A DNA stretch of 64,000 nucleotides from the NCBI RefSeq assembly GCF_964186625.1, contig NZ_OZ075108.1, forward strand, positions 930,001 through 994,000, read 5' to 3'. The position numbers and the translations under genes were made by a program. The stretch comes from Asticcacaulis sp. MM231 (GTDB lineage: Bacteria > Pseudomonadota > Alphaproteobacteria > Caulobacterales > Caulobacteraceae). Positions 1-11,361 of this stretch are shown here, piece after piece (the first letter of the stretch is position 1; every line of letters begins with the position of its first letter). The notes beneath the pieces are model-generated. The model did not search any database, had not been told where the DNA came from, and saw only the letters and a program-made list of their open reading frames with translations.

Positions 1-2
1 TC

Positions 3-278
3 CTGGCCGATCCTGGGCGCGCCATCACTGAGGCCTCCCGCCTGCTCAAACCCGGCGGCAGCTTGCTGATCGCCGATTTCGAGCATCATAATTTCGAAAT
101 CATGCGTGAACAGTATCAGCACCGTCGCCTCGGCATGCTGGACGAGGACATGCGAAGCTGGCTGGACGCCGCGGGCCTGACGCTGAGTGCATCGGTCGCC
201 CTGCCGCCGAAAGCCAGATCCGGACCCAGCCGCGTCGGCCTGACCGTCAAGATATGGCTCGCCGAAAAGACCCTCTGA
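3..278 (+). CDS. SAM-dependent methyltransferase, C-terminal fragment (probably an ArsR-type regulator/methyltransferase)
   Basis: The reading frame is open from the window edge, so the 5' end is missing. The visible part has the late methyltransferase-fold signature LKPGG-x-LLIADF followed by a short helix-strand tail. Proteins combining an ArsR-type winged helix with a methyltransferase domain commonly sit just upstream of metF in alphaproteobacteria; the regulator half cannot be seen here, so that part is inference from context. It ends about 37 bp before the metF ATG and is probably co-transcribed with it. Confidence 0.7.
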   Translation: MADPGRAITEASRLLKPGGSLLIADFEHHNFEIMREQYQHRRLGMLDEDMRSWLDAAGLTLSASVALPPKARSGPSRVGLTVKIWLAEKTL

Positions 279-315
279 TCTGTCGCCTTCACAGGCTGAA
301 TTGAGACCAAATATT

Positions 316-1233
316 ATGAGCCCCTCGCTGAACCCCAATCTCACCTCCGATCTGGCCCCGATCGCGCGTTCGCTCGCCGGCGGCGGCCAGAACCTGAAGG
401 TGTCGTTTGAATTTTTCCCGCCCAAGTCGGAAGAGATGGAGACCACATTGTGGGAGTCGATCCGACGCCTTGCGCCGCTAAACCCTGAGTTTGTCTCGGT
501 GACCTATGGCGCCGGTGGTTCGACCCGCGAGCGCACGCACCGCACGGTCAAGCGCATCCTCGACGAGACGCACCTCAAGCCGGCAGCTCACCTGACCTGC
601 GTCGATGCCTCGCGCGAAGAGGTCGATGAGGTGATCCGTGGCTACTGGGAGGCCGGCGTGCGCCATATCGTGTCGCTGCGCGGTGATCCCCCTACAGGTT
701 TCGGCGATTACACGCCACGCGCTGATGGCTACCAAAACGCCACCGAACTGACTGCCGCCATCAAAAAGATCGGCGATTTCGAGGTCAGCGTCGGGGTCTA
801 TCCGGAAAAGCACCCGCAATCGCCATCACTTGATTTCGATCTCGATGTCCTGCGCCAGAAGGTCGATGCCGGCGCCACACGCGGCATCAGCCAGTTCTTC
901 TTCGAGCCGCATACCTTCCTGCGTTACCGTGACGCGGTGGCCGACGCCGGCATTCGTATCGACCTTACGCCGGGCATCATGCCGGTGACCAATTTCAAGG
1001 GCCTGCGCCGGATGGCGGCGGCGTGCGAAGCGGCAGTGCCCGGCTGGATGGAGCGCTTGTTCGAGGGGCTCGACGACGACGCCGAAACGCGCAAGCTGCT
1101 GGCCTCGGCCGTGGCGGTGGAGATGTGTCTGGGGCTTGAGCGCGAAGGGGTGGAAAACTTCCACTTCTATACGCTCAATCGCGCCGATCTTGTGTTTGCC
1201 ATCGGGCGGATATTGGGATTGCAAACCGCATGA
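316..1233 (+). CDS. metF: 5,10-methylenetetrahydrofolate reductase
   Basis: Reduces 5,10-methylene-THF to 5-methyl-THF, the methyl donor for methionine synthase encoded downstream. The protein (305 residues) has the family features: SFEFFPPKS near the N-terminus, SVTYGAGGS, and an FAD-site region with SLRGDPP. The ATG at 316 is chosen over a TTG at 301 because a GAGA purine stretch lies about 10 bases before it. The stop overlaps the next start (ATGA), indicating translational coupling in the met operon. Confidence 0.95.
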   Translation: MSPSLNPNLTSDLAPIARSLAGGGQNLKVSFEFFPPKSEEMETTLWESIRRLAPLNPEFVSVTYGAGGSTRERTHRTVKRILDETHLKPAAHLTCVDASREEVDEVIRGYWEAGVRHIVSLRGDPPTGFGDYTPRADGYQNATELTAAIKKIGDFEVSVGVYPEKHPQSPSLDFDLDVLRQKVDAGATRGISQFFFEPHTFLRYRDAVADAGIRIDLTPGIMPVTNFKGLRRMAAACEAAVPGWMERLFEGLDDDAETRKLLASAVAVEMCLGLEREGVENFHFYTLNRADLVFAIGRILGLQTA

Positions 1234-2108
1234 AGCAATTTTTCCTGGCTATAGCCCTGCTGTTTGCCCTGATGGTTCCGGTTTGCGCCGTTGCCGATGA
1301 GCGTGGGTGGGATGATCCGCATGCGCCCTACAATGTGATGGGCAACGTCTGGTATGTGGGCACCCGCGGTATCGGTGTTTACCTGATCACGACCCCGCAG
1401 GGGCACATCCTGATCGATGGTGCCACCGAGAAAGGCGCCAAGGTGGTTGAAGCCAATATCGTCTCACTGGGTTTCAAGCTTAAAGATATCAAATACATCG
1501 TCGAGACCCATGCCCATTGGTATCATGTCGGTGGTTTGGCAAAGCTCAAGGCGGATACAGGCGCTATCTTCATTGCCAGCGCCGGCGACCGCTACGGTCT
1601 GGAACACGGTGTCCATGTCGGCGACAATGTCTATGGTGGGGGCAGCTTTCCGGCCATCGCCGCGGATCGTGAGATCGGCGAAGGTGGAACGCTTACGCTG
1701 GGCGTCGTGGTGCTGACGGCGCATATGACGCCCGGCCATACGCGCGGCTGTACAAGCTGGACCATGGTGGTGGACGACAAGGGCGTGTCGCGCACGGTGA
1801 TCTTCTTTGGCTCGACCTCGATTGCCGGCAACGTGCTGGTCGGCAATAAGGCCTATCCGGGCATTGCCGACGATTATCGGCTCAGTTTGAAGCGCTTGAA
1901 AGCGACTAAGGCTGACGTCTTCCTTGTCAATCATCCTGAGCTTGCCGATATGGACGTCAAACGCGCCGCGCAAGTGGCTGGTAAACCAGATGCCTTTGTC
2001 GATCCGCGCGCTCTGCCGGCGTTTATCAAGGAATCAGAAGCCGACTTTAATACCGAACTGGCCAAGGCGCGCCGTAAGGCGACCGGCCGAAAAGGAACTG
2101 CACAATGA
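1230..2108 (+). CDS. subclass B3-like metallo-beta-lactamase-fold hydrolase with altered zinc motif
   Basis: 292 residues with an N-terminal signal peptide (hydrophobic residues 3-20, then VADERGW), so probably periplasmic. The fold is recognised by LIDGA, THAHWYHVGG, TPGHTRGCTSW and the C-terminal NHPEL. In B3 enzymes the first motif is HxHxDH; here the Asp that binds the second zinc is Tyr (residue 98), while His94, His96, His99, His170 and His235 are kept. A canonical two-zinc lactamase is therefore doubtful; a mono-zinc hydrolase or non-lactamase role is possible. It overlaps metF and metH part 1 by 4 bp each. Confidence 0.8.
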   Translation: MKQFFLAIALLFALMVPVCAVADERGWDDPHAPYNVMGNVWYVGTRGIGVYLITTPQGHILIDGATEKGAKVVEANIVSLGFKLKDIKYIVETHAHWYHVGGLAKLKADTGAIFIASAGDRYGLEHGVHVGDNVYGGGSFPAIAADREIGEGGTLTLGVVVLTAHMTPGHTRGCTSWTMVVDDKGVSRTVIFFGSTSIAGNVLVGNKAYPGIADDYRLSLKRLKATKADVFLVNHPELADMDVKRAAQVAGKPDAFVDPRALPAFIKESEADFNTELAKARRKATGRKGTAQ

Positions 2109-3169
2109 ACCGCACAGACCATATCGCCGCGCTGAAACAGGCCGCGAAAGAGCGCATCCTGATTCTCGACGGCTCGTGGGGCGTGATGATCCAGCGCCGC
2201 GAACTGTCTGAAGAAGACTTTCTCGGTGAGCGCTTCAAGGGCCATAAAGGCCAGATGAAGGGCAATAACGATATCCTGTGCCTGACGCGGCCAGACATCA
2301 TCGCCGATCTGCACGATCAGTATTATGCCGCCGGCGCCGATATCTCGGAAACCAATACCTTTTCGGCCACCACCATCGCGCAGGACGACTATCATCTCGA
2401 CCTGCAGGCCGTCATTGACATCAATCGCGAAGGCGCGAAGATCGCCCGTGCGAAGGCCGATGAATGGACTTTGAAAGAGCCGCACAAGCCGCGCTTTGTG
2501 GCCGGTTCGATCGGGCCCCTCAACAAGATGCTGTCCATGTCGTCCGATGTGAACGATCCGGGCGCGCGTCTGGTGACCTTCGATCAGGTCTATCAGGCCT
2601 ATCGTGAGCAGGTGGCGGCACTCTATGAGGGCGGGGTCGATCTCTATCTCATCGAGACCATCACCGACACGCTGAACTGCAAGGCGGCGATCAAGGCTAT
2701 TCTGGATCTGGAGGAGGAGGGCCAGGAGACCCTGCCGATCTGGATTTCCGGCACCATCACCGACCGTTCGGGCCGCACGCTTTCGGGCCAGACCGCCGAA
2801 GCCTTCTGGAACTCGGTCAAGCACGCCAAGCCCTTCGCCGTTGGCTTTAACTGCGCCCTGGGCGCCGACCTGATGCGTCCGCACATCGCCGAAATGGCGC
2901 GCGTCGCCGATTGCCTCGTCGCCGCCTATCCCAATGCCGGCCTGCCCAACGCCATGGGCCAGTATGACGAGCAGCCGCACGAAACCTCGCACGAACTGCA
3001 CGAGTGGGCCAAGGACGGTATCGTCAATATCCTTGGCGGTTGCTGCGGCACGACGCCGGATCACATCAAACATGTGGCGGACGAGGTGCGCGATGTGGCG
3101 CCTCGTCAGATACCCGAACGCCCCAAGGCCTTGCGCCTTTCGGGCCTTGAACCTTTTGAATTAAGTTAG
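2105..3169 (+). CDS. metH: methionine synthase, homocysteine-binding subunit (split MetH, part 1)
   Basis: Homocysteine S-methyltransferase (354 residues), equal to the N-terminal module of cobalamin-dependent MetH. It carries the expected zinc-thiolate cysteines: one in FNCALG around residue 249 and the pair in GGCCGT around residues 312-313. The pterin, cobalamin and activation modules are in a separate gene at 5383-8043, an arrangement known from Caulobacter relatives. Start ATG overlaps the preceding stop. Three unrelated genes lie between the two halves. Confidence 0.93.
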   Translation: MNRTDHIAALKQAAKERILILDGSWGVMIQRRELSEEDFLGERFKGHKGQMKGNNDILCLTRPDIIADLHDQYYAAGADISETNTFSATTIAQDDYHLDLQAVIDINREGAKIARAKADEWTLKEPHKPRFVAGSIGPLNKMLSMSSDVNDPGARLVTFDQVYQAYREQVAALYEGGVDLYLIETITDTLNCKAAIKAILDLEEEGQETLPIWISGTITDRSGRTLSGQTAEAFWNSVKHAKPFAVGFNCALGADLMRPHIAEMARVADCLVAAYPNAGLPNAMGQYDEQPHETSHELHEWAKDGIVNILGGCCGTTPDHIKHVADEVRDVAPRQIPERPKALRLSGLEPFELS

Positions 3170-3229
3170 TTGCGTGGCGCTTCTTCGTCACCATCTAGGT
3201 GAGGGCGGGGGCCTTAAAGGACGTTTTTC

Positions 3230-3907
3230 ATGAAAATACTTATGGTTCTGACCTCGCATGATCAATTGGGCGACACCGGGAAAAAGACCGGCTTCTGGCT
3301 CGAAGAATATGTGGCGCCCTACTATACCTTCCTCGATGCCGGCGCAGAGATCACGGTCGCGTCGCCCAAGGGCGGCCAGCCGCCGCTGGATCCGAAAAGC
3401 GATGAGCCGTCCGGCCAGACCGAGGCGACCGTACGCTTCAAGGCGGACAGCGCGGCACAGGCTGTGCTGGCGCACACTACCAAGCTCGCCGACGTCAAGG
3501 CGGCCGATTTTGACGCCGTTTTCTATCCCGGTGGTCATGGTCCGCTTTGGGATCTGGCTGAGGACAAGGCCTCCATCGCCCTGATCGAAGCCTTTGCCGC
3601 TGCCGGCAAGCCTGTCGGCGCTGTTTGTCATGCGCCTGGCGTTCTGCGTCATGTCAAGGCGGGTGATGATTATCTGGTCAAGGGCAAGCGCGTCACCGGC
3701 TTTACCAACAGCGAAGAAGATGCGGTCGGTCTGACCGACGTGGTGCCTTTCTTGGTGGAAGACGAATTGACGGCCAGGGGCGGGCTCTATGAAAAGGGCG
3801 CTGACTGGGGTGTTCATGTCGTGACCGACGGCCTTCTGGTCACAGGTCAAAATCCGGCGTCTTCCGAGGCGGGCGCCAAGGCTGTTCTGGGCCTGCTTCA
3901 GTCCTGA
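3230..3907 (+). CDS. DJ-1/PfpI superfamily protein (type 1 glutamine amidotransferase-like)
   Basis: 225 residues with the DJ-1/PfpI nucleophile elbow GAVCHAP (Cys133-His134) and the N-terminal GFWLEEYVAPY segment typical of the Hsp31-like/chaperone-glyoxalase branch. Such proteins remove reactive carbonyl adducts or act as stress chaperones; the exact reaction is not shown by sequence. It lies 60 bp after metH part 1, in the same direction and probably in the same operon. Confidence 0.85.
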   Translation: MKILMVLTSHDQLGDTGKKTGFWLEEYVAPYYTFLDAGAEITVASPKGGQPPLDPKSDEPSGQTEATVRFKADSAAQAVLAHTTKLADVKAADFDAVFYPGGHGPLWDLAEDKASIALIEAFAAAGKPVGAVCHAPGVLRHVKAGDDYLVKGKRVTGFTNSEEDAVGLTDVVPFLVEDELTARGGLYEKGADWGVHVVTDGLLVTGQNPASSEAGAKAVLGLLQS

Positions 3908-4004
3908 CGCCTGGAGCGCGAAAGGGTGTTGCATCGGTCGGGCTTTAGCGGCATTGAGCTTCTTCAAGCCGTAAAAGGCTGACATTGTTTTTGAGACCTG
4001 ATCT

Positions 4005-4994
4005 ATGCACACCACTATCCTTTTTGGCGGCACCAGCCGCGAACGTCTTGTCTCCGTCGCTTCGGCACAGGCCCTCACTCAGGCTCTGCCTGAGGCGGAC
4101 CTGTGGTTCTGGGACCTCGACGGCACGGTGTCTGAAACCTCGCAAGCCGCGCTGCTCGGTCATGACAAGCCTTTCGAGGAGGCTTTCAAGGCCGATGGCG
4201 CGCGTCTGGGCGCAATAGCTGAAGCGCTCGATAAGGCGGCCGCCGAGGACCGCGTTCTGGTGCTGGGCCTGCATGGCGGCACAGCCGAAAACGGCCAGTT
4301 TCAGGTGCTGGCCGAGGCGCGCAACGTGCCCTTCACCGGCTCCGGTTCGGCGGCTTCGCACCTGGCGTTCGACAAGACGGCGGCCAAGCTGTTCGCCGGT
4401 CTGGCGGGGGTCTATTCGCCGTCTACCGTCACGCTGGATGAGGCCGATGAGGCGCTGTCGCACTATGGCCGCCTGATCGCCAAGCCGGCGTCGGAAGGAT
4501 CGAGCTACGGCCTGATCTACGTCAATTCGTCTCAGGATATCGCGGCGGTGCGGCGTGAATCCGCCAGCATGGCCTATCTGATCGAGCCCTTCATTTCCGG
4601 CCCGGAAGCAACCTGCGGCGTGCTGGAACAGGCTGATGGCTCGATCATCGCCCTGCCGCCGGTCGAGATCGTGCCGGGTGACGGCGCCTTCGATTACGCC
4701 GGCAAGTATCTCAAATCGACGACGCAGGAAATCTGCCCGGCGCGTTTCGCACCCGAGATCAACGCAGAACTGCAACGTCTGGCGGTCAAGGCGCACAAGG
4801 CGATGTCCTGCCGGGGGTATTCGCGCTCGGACTTCATCATCTCGGACAAGGGACCGGTCTATCTGGAGACCAACACCCTGCCGGGCCTGACCAAAGCGTC
4901 GCTCTATCCAAAATCGCTCAAGGCGCAGGGCATCGAGTTTATCGACTTTTTGCAGGGCCAGATCGATCTGGCGGTGAAGAGGGTCGGAAAATAA
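4005..4994 (+). CDS. ATP-grasp ligase of the D-alanine--D-alanine ligase type
   Basis: 329 residues. N-terminal ILFGGTSRER and the C-terminal ATP-grasp motif ending ETNTLPGLTKASLYPK match Ddl-like enzymes, which join amino acids at the cost of ATP. A dedicated ddl would be expected in the dcw cluster, so this copy inside a methionine operon may use another substrate. The stop overlaps the following ATG by one base (TAATG). Confidence 0.8.
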   Translation: MHTTILFGGTSRERLVSVASAQALTQALPEADLWFWDLDGTVSETSQAALLGHDKPFEEAFKADGARLGAIAEALDKAAAEDRVLVLGLHGGTAENGQFQVLAEARNVPFTGSGSAASHLAFDKTAAKLFAGLAGVYSPSTVTLDEADEALSHYGRLIAKPASEGSSYGLIYVNSSQDIAAVRRESASMAYLIEPFISGPEATCGVLEQADGSIIALPPVEIVPGDGAFDYAGKYLKSTTQEICPARFAPEINAELQRLAVKAHKAMSCRGYSRSDFIISDKGPVYLETNTLPGLTKASLYPKSLKAQGIEFIDFLQGQIDLAVKRVGK

Positions 4995-5382
4995 TGGCGT
5001 CATGGGCCAGCGGACCGTTCGACAATGATGACGCCGCCGACTTCCTGATGGAGCTGGAGGCGGCGCCGTCATGGGAGATGGTCCGGCTGGCCTTTGCGGA
5101 TGTCATGGCCAATGAGGACTATGTCGAATTGCCCGAAGGCGCACGCGGTTGCGCGGCGGCGGCCTTGCTCACCGTGGCGCTCGGCAAGAGCGACGTGTCG
5201 GCGCAGGATATCCATATGACGCTGGAGGCCATGGGGGCGCCACCCGAAGATCTGGCCGCCGTGGCCAAAATCGCTTTGAAGCGCCTGAGCACGGGCGATT
5301 CCGAAATCCGCGAACTCTATCTCGATAGTGGTTCCTACAACACATGGCTGGGCACAATCGCCGCCATCGATGAGGCTTTGAA

Positions 5383-5386
<4 letters not shown>
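4994..5386 (+). CDS. DUF4259 domain-containing protein
   Basis: 130 residues. The N-terminus ([18 protein letters not shown]) has the DUF4259 signature: a W-x-x-G-x-F-D-N/D-D pattern followed by an acidic helical protein. No catalytic motif is evident and no signal peptide is seen, so it is probably cytosolic. Coupled to the genes on both sides (1-bp and 4-bp overlaps), so it is made together with the second half of methionine synthase. Function unknown. Confidence 0.8.
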
Positions 5387-8043
<2,657 letters not shown>

Positions 8044-8111
8044 TCAGATTTAATCAGATTGACGAAAATTGATGACGGGTGGATATTAAGGCTGTCCCTG
8101 GAGATTTCGTC

Positions 8112-8345
8112 ATGTCAACACGCACTGTCACTGCCCATATCCCGGTTGAACTTGCCGAGCAGATCGATGCCGCCGCCGAGCGCCTGGAGCGTCCACGCGG
8201 CTGGATCGTCAAGCAGGCGCTGCAAAACTGGATTAGTCTGGAAGAGCGGCGCCACCAGATGACATTGGAAGCCTTGAAAGCAGCAGATGAGGGAGATTTA
8301 GTCGAACACGACGTTATTGAGACGTGGGTGGCAGGTCTCGAATGA
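8112..8345 (+). CDS. ribbon-helix-helix antitoxin (ParD/CopG-like)
   Basis: 77 residues. The N-terminal segment (TRTVTAHIPVELAEQID) is a ribbon-helix-helix fold: one beta strand then two helices. ATG 8112 is preferred over 8079 because GGAG lies 8-11 bases before it and it starts just before the strand. The stop overlaps the start of a ParE-like toxin (ATGA), the normal antitoxin-first order. RHH antitoxins usually repress their own operon. Confidence 0.88.
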   Translation: MSTRTVTAHIPVELAEQIDAAAERLERPRGWIVKQALQNWISLEERRHQMTLEALKAADEGDLVEHDVIETWVAGLE

Positions 8346-8626
8346 CGGCCATGCACATCCGTTGGCTATCGGTTTCACAGCGTGATCTGGTTCGCCTCTA
8401 TGATTTCCTGAAGGATGTCAATCCACGCGCTGCAGCACGAATTGTTCAGAATCTTGTGGCGTCGATTCGTAAATTACCAGACCATCCGCGTATAGGACAT
8501 ATCATCGATATTCACAGTCCGAGAGATGTGCGCCGGTTACTGGTGGATGACTATGAAGTCCGCTACGAAATTACGGGCGATACGATCGTCATTCTGTGCA
8601 TCTGGCATATGCGCGAAGATCGCTGA
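8342..8626 (+). CDS. RelE/ParE-family toxin
   Basis: 94 residues with the ParE pattern: N-terminal W-L-S-x-x-x-x-R-DL helix, NPRAAARIVQ, a P-x-x-G turn (HPRIGHI), RRLLVDDYEVRYEI and the terminal WHMRE segment. ParE toxins poison gyrase; RelE relatives cut mRNA. The target cannot be decided from sequence. ATG 8342 overlaps the antitoxin stop; ATG 8351 is an alternative. Confidence 0.9.
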   Translation: MTAMHIRWLSVSQRDLVRLYDFLKDVNPRAAARIVQNLVASIRKLPDHPRIGHIIDIHSPRDVRRLLVDDYEVRYEITGDTIVILCIWHMREDR

Positions 8627-8812
8627 TCAGCGTTTCAGTTTCGCCTGCGCCTGATCCGAAAGCGTGATGGTGACCGCCGGGTCGGCAGCGGCCTTCTCAG
8701 CCTTGGCGGCTTTCAATTCGTCGGCGCGGTAATATTCCGGTCGGGTCGGATTGAAGATGATAGCGGTCTGGAGAGGCGAGGTACACGCACTTAAGGCTTC
8801 GATCGAGCTCAT
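8627..8812 (-). CDS. small conserved-looking hypothetical protein
   Basis: 61 residues, convergent with the toxin gene: its stop directly abuts the toxin stop. The C-terminal half is Ala/Lys-rich and probably helical (DELKAAKAEKAAADPAVTITLSDQAQAKLKR). No known family recognised. A perfect TTAA-N7-TTAA box about 80 bp upstream of its start supports a real, possibly cell-cycle-regulated gene. Confidence 0.5.
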   Translation of the reverse strand: MSSIEALSACTSPLQTAIIFNPTRPEYYRADELKAAKAEKAAADPAVTITLSDQAQAKLKR

Positions 8813-8889
8813 GATAAACCGGCTTTCTACCGCAGACTGTTAAACTCCCAAAACTCTACACTTACAAGCTGCAGTCTATCCACAGGCGA

Positions 8890-8904
8890 TTAAGATGTGG
8901 TTAA
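8890..8904. promoter_or_regulatory. candidate CtrA box (TTAA-N7-TTAA)
   Basis: Perfect TTAA, seven bases, TTAA. CtrA, the Caulobacterales cell-cycle response regulator, binds this pattern. It lies in the gap between two leftward genes, about 80 bp upstream of the small gene starting at 8812, a distance suited to promoter control. Binding is inferred from the motif only. Confidence 0.5.
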
Positions 8905-8958
8905 TGCGGTTTGCGCTGCAATATCAAGGTCTTGCGGTAACATAGGCCGGCTTGAAGG

Positions 8959-9858
8959 CTATTGTTTGGGCTTGTCGCTCCAGCCGAGACGATAGCCGAG
9001 CCCCTCCGACCACTTGCGTTTTTCGACGTGGTTAGGGTTGGGCACGGTGCCAGCGGGCAGGGTGGTTTCGCGGTCTGCCGGTTCGTCGCTGACGGCGGTC
9101 GGCAGGACGGGCAGGGTGGTGGCGGCATTGACGCGGCGGCCCAGGGTGTTGCTGGCCACCGGACCGTCACCATCTACCGGCGCGGCTTGCGCGGTCAGGA
9201 CGGGTTTGGGCTTTTCGGCGTAGTCGTGCGGTCCGCCCGACTTGAGCGCCAGTTCGATGGCATCCAATTCCTTGTCGGTCGCCATTTCGGCAAACAGGTT
9301 GGGGTGACCGGACAGGCGGACAGCGGCGTGCTCGCAATCGCCCGGCAATTGCCAGTTGGCGTAGGCGTAAGCCGCTTCCGGTGTCGGCGCAGCCCGGGCG
9401 GCGGCCCATTCGTTATAACCGTAGTCGCGCACGTCTTCGGCCTTCTTGTGCTGGGCGGCGTCCTTGCCCTTGCCGGACAGGGTCAGGGCCGCCTCATAGG
9501 CGCGCAGGTAGGAGAGGCCGATGGTCTGGATCTGATCGTCGATGGGCATGATGGAATCGACCCGTTCGGCCATGTCCATATTGCCGGAGAGGATGCCATG
9601 GCACCAGGCGACGCGCAGGAAGTCGTCCTTGGGCGCATCTTCGAGGGTTGGCGAATGCAGGCTGCCATCGGCATTGCGGCCAGTGATCGCCGCCTTATCG
9701 GCTGCGGGTGTGGCGGGCTTGACCTTGGCTGGGCTCTTCTTGATCGCTGCGGCGCGCGACTTGGCGGCGTCAGCCGGTACAGCCGCCGGCAGGGCAAAGG
9801 CGCAAACGCCCAGAGACAGAAGGGAGGCGCGTAGAACAGAAGATCTCAGCAGGTGCAA
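8959..9858 (-). CDS. secreted hypothetical protein with signal peptide
   Basis: 299 residues. N-terminal signal peptide (SLLSLGVCAFALPAAVPADAA) followed by an Ala/Lys-rich linker and a helical domain (GILSGNMDMAERVDSIMPIDDQIQ, EYNEWAAAR-like segments, a Cys in PGDCEHAAVRL), then a Pro/Thr-rich tail. It is probably periplasmic. No family with a known function is recognised. Transcribed leftward, away from the djlA-like gene. Confidence 0.75.
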   Translation of the reverse strand: MHLLRSSVLRASLLSLGVCAFALPAAVPADAAKSRAAAIKKSPAKVKPATPAADKAAITGRNADGSLHSPTLEDAPKDDFLRVAWCHGILSGNMDMAERVDSIMPIDDQIQTIGLSYLRAYEAALTLSGKGKDAAQHKKAEDVRDYGYNEWAAARAAPTPEAAYAYANWQLPGDCEHAAVRLSGHPNLFAEMATDKELDAIELALKSGGPHDYAEKPKPVLTAQAAPVDGDGPVASNTLGRRVNAATTLPVLPTAVSDEPADRETTLPAGTVPNPNHVEKRKWSEGLGYRLGWSDKPKQ

Positions 9859-10083
9859 GGTAAGCTCCGGGCTTCATAAGGCGTCAGGCGCCCCTGGGGA
9901 ATATTGCGGCAAAAGCGCACATGTCTTCTGCGGTTAAGGCAATCTATACAGCAAGTAAGGCATAAAATCGCCATGTGTGATGTTTTTTTGAGCGCCTTAC
10001 CAAAACTTAAGAACACATTGCGCCGTAATTCGGCTACGATTGACGCCTAACTATATCGCTGAACCCGTCTTTTTTGAGTAGAA

Positions 10084-10764
10084 ATGTCGTTCTGGAAAAA
10101 TCTGGCGCAACTGGCCGTTGGGCGTTTCGACGCCGCGGAATGCACCGAATGCCCCAAGGGGCCTCCGGGCGCTGACCCGGCGTTCGCCACGGCGGTAACG
10201 GCGCTTGGCGCCAAGCTGGCCATGGCCGATGGCCTGGCGCATGAGGTCGAGCAGACCGCTTTCCTGCATGTGTTCCAGCCGGACGACAAGGCGCGCCGCG
10301 ACGTGATGCGTCTCTATGATCTGGCGCGCCAGACCAGCCTCGGCTTTGAATCCTACGCCCGCCGTCTGGCCAAGCGTTATGCGAGTTGCCCGCAAATCCT
10401 TGAGGATGTGCTCGAAGGCCTGTTTCATATCGCCGTATCCGATGGTCGCCTGAGCCATCAGGAAGAAGTCTATCTCGAAACGGTGGCCGATCTTTTCGGC
10501 ATCAAGACGGCCGCCTATCGCCGCGTGCGCGCCGGTTACGTGCCTTTGAGTGATGATGATCCCTACTACATTCTGGGGCTCATGCCGGATGCCTCGGACG
10601 ATGATATCCGTCTGGCGCGTCGTTCGCGCCTCAACGATTTCCACCCGGACAGAATCCGCGCGCGCGGCCTGCCGATCGACTTTGAAGCGCTTTATACGCA
10701 GAAAACCGCCCTGATTAATTCGGCTTATGACCAGATTGTGAAGGAACGGAGTGCGCTGGCCTAA
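10084..10764 (+). CDS. djlA: DjlA-like co-chaperone (TerB-like domain plus J-domain)
   Basis: 226 residues. The central part is a TerB-like all-helical domain (ATAVTALGAKLAMADG, LFHIAVSDGRLSHQEE repeats with acidic turns) and the C-terminus is a J-domain with the HPD tripeptide at residues 187-189, needed to stimulate DnaK ATPase. E. coli DjlA has an N-terminal membrane anchor; none is visible here, so this version is probably soluble. Confidence 0.88.
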   Translation: MSFWKNLAQLAVGRFDAAECTECPKGPPGADPAFATAVTALGAKLAMADGLAHEVEQTAFLHVFQPDDKARRDVMRLYDLARQTSLGFESYARRLAKRYASCPQILEDVLEGLFHIAVSDGRLSHQEEVYLETVADLFGIKTAAYRRVRAGYVPLSDDDPYYILGLMPDASDDDIRLARRSRLNDFHPDRIRARGLPIDFEALYTQKTALINSAYDQIVKERSALA

Positions 10765-10831
10765 CGGCTTAATTTTACGGAGTTTTTGTCTTCCGAAGGC
10801 ATGATTTCCGCTTAAATGCGCGGTTTCTGTC

Positions 10832-10846
10832 TTAAAATGTTATTAA
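10832..10846. promoter_or_regulatory. candidate CtrA box (TTAA-N7-TTAA)
   Basis: Perfect TTAA-N7-TTAA about 105 bp upstream of the small membrane protein at 10951. The surroundings are AT-rich (TTAAAATT), so a chance match is more likely here than at the other sites. Regulation by CtrA is inference. Confidence 0.4.
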
Positions 10847-10950
10847 AATTTATCCCCTCAACTGGTGGCAGAGGTTGACGCGGGACGTATTCATGCCAAT
10901 CTGTTAATGCGAGGCGCGTATTGTCTCCATCGTTTAGAGGTATCAAGTTG

Positions 10951-11268
10951 ATGACCAAGCGTGACATGTCTTTTGCCAGTTTTGCTTCCGGCGCCTACAA
11001 GCCCTGGGGTCAGCTCCGCCGCAAGAACCTGATCGCCCGCATCGTCTATGCCATGGGCATGGCCGTCGCCGGTCTGGCTGTTTTGGGCGTGGTTGCGCTT
11101 CTGGCCGTCTTCGCCGCGTCGGTGGCCGTGATCGGCGCTGTCGTGGTCAGCCTGATGGGCGCCATGGCGCTGATCCGCCGCAAGCCGTCCAAGGTGCGCG
11201 TCAATACCGATGACGGCAAGGGCGTCTATGAAGCCCGCAAGGATGGTTCGACCTGGACGGTCTACTAA
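10951..11268 (+). CDS. small inner-membrane protein of unknown function
   Basis: 105 residues with a long hydrophobic stretch from IVYAMGMAVAGL to VSLMGAMALI that can form two transmembrane helices, flanked by basic residues, and a soluble C-terminal tail ending GSTWTVY. The ATG at 10951 is preferred over the TTG at 10921 because AGG lies about 10 bases before it. Monocistronic: a strong terminator follows at 11291. No family recognised. Confidence 0.75.
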   Translation: MTKRDMSFASFASGAYKPWGQLRRKNLIARIVYAMGMAVAGLAVLGVVALLAVFAASVAVIGAVVVSLMGAMALIRRKPSKVRVNTDDGKGVYEARKDGSTWTVY

Positions 11269-11290
11269 ACCCGTCTTTCCGCGATATTCG

Positions 11291-11323
11291 AAAACGCCGC
11301 TGTCGCAAGATGGCGGCGTTTTT
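11291..11323 (+). terminator. Rho-independent terminator
   Basis: Stem AACGCCGC (11293-11300) pairing with GCGGCGTT (11313-11320), 12-base loop, extended by A:T pairs and followed by T residues. It ends the single-gene unit at 10951-11268. Confidence 0.85.
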
Positions 11324-11361
11324 ATTTGTCCAATCGATGAAAATGCCGCTAAGACAGGCCC

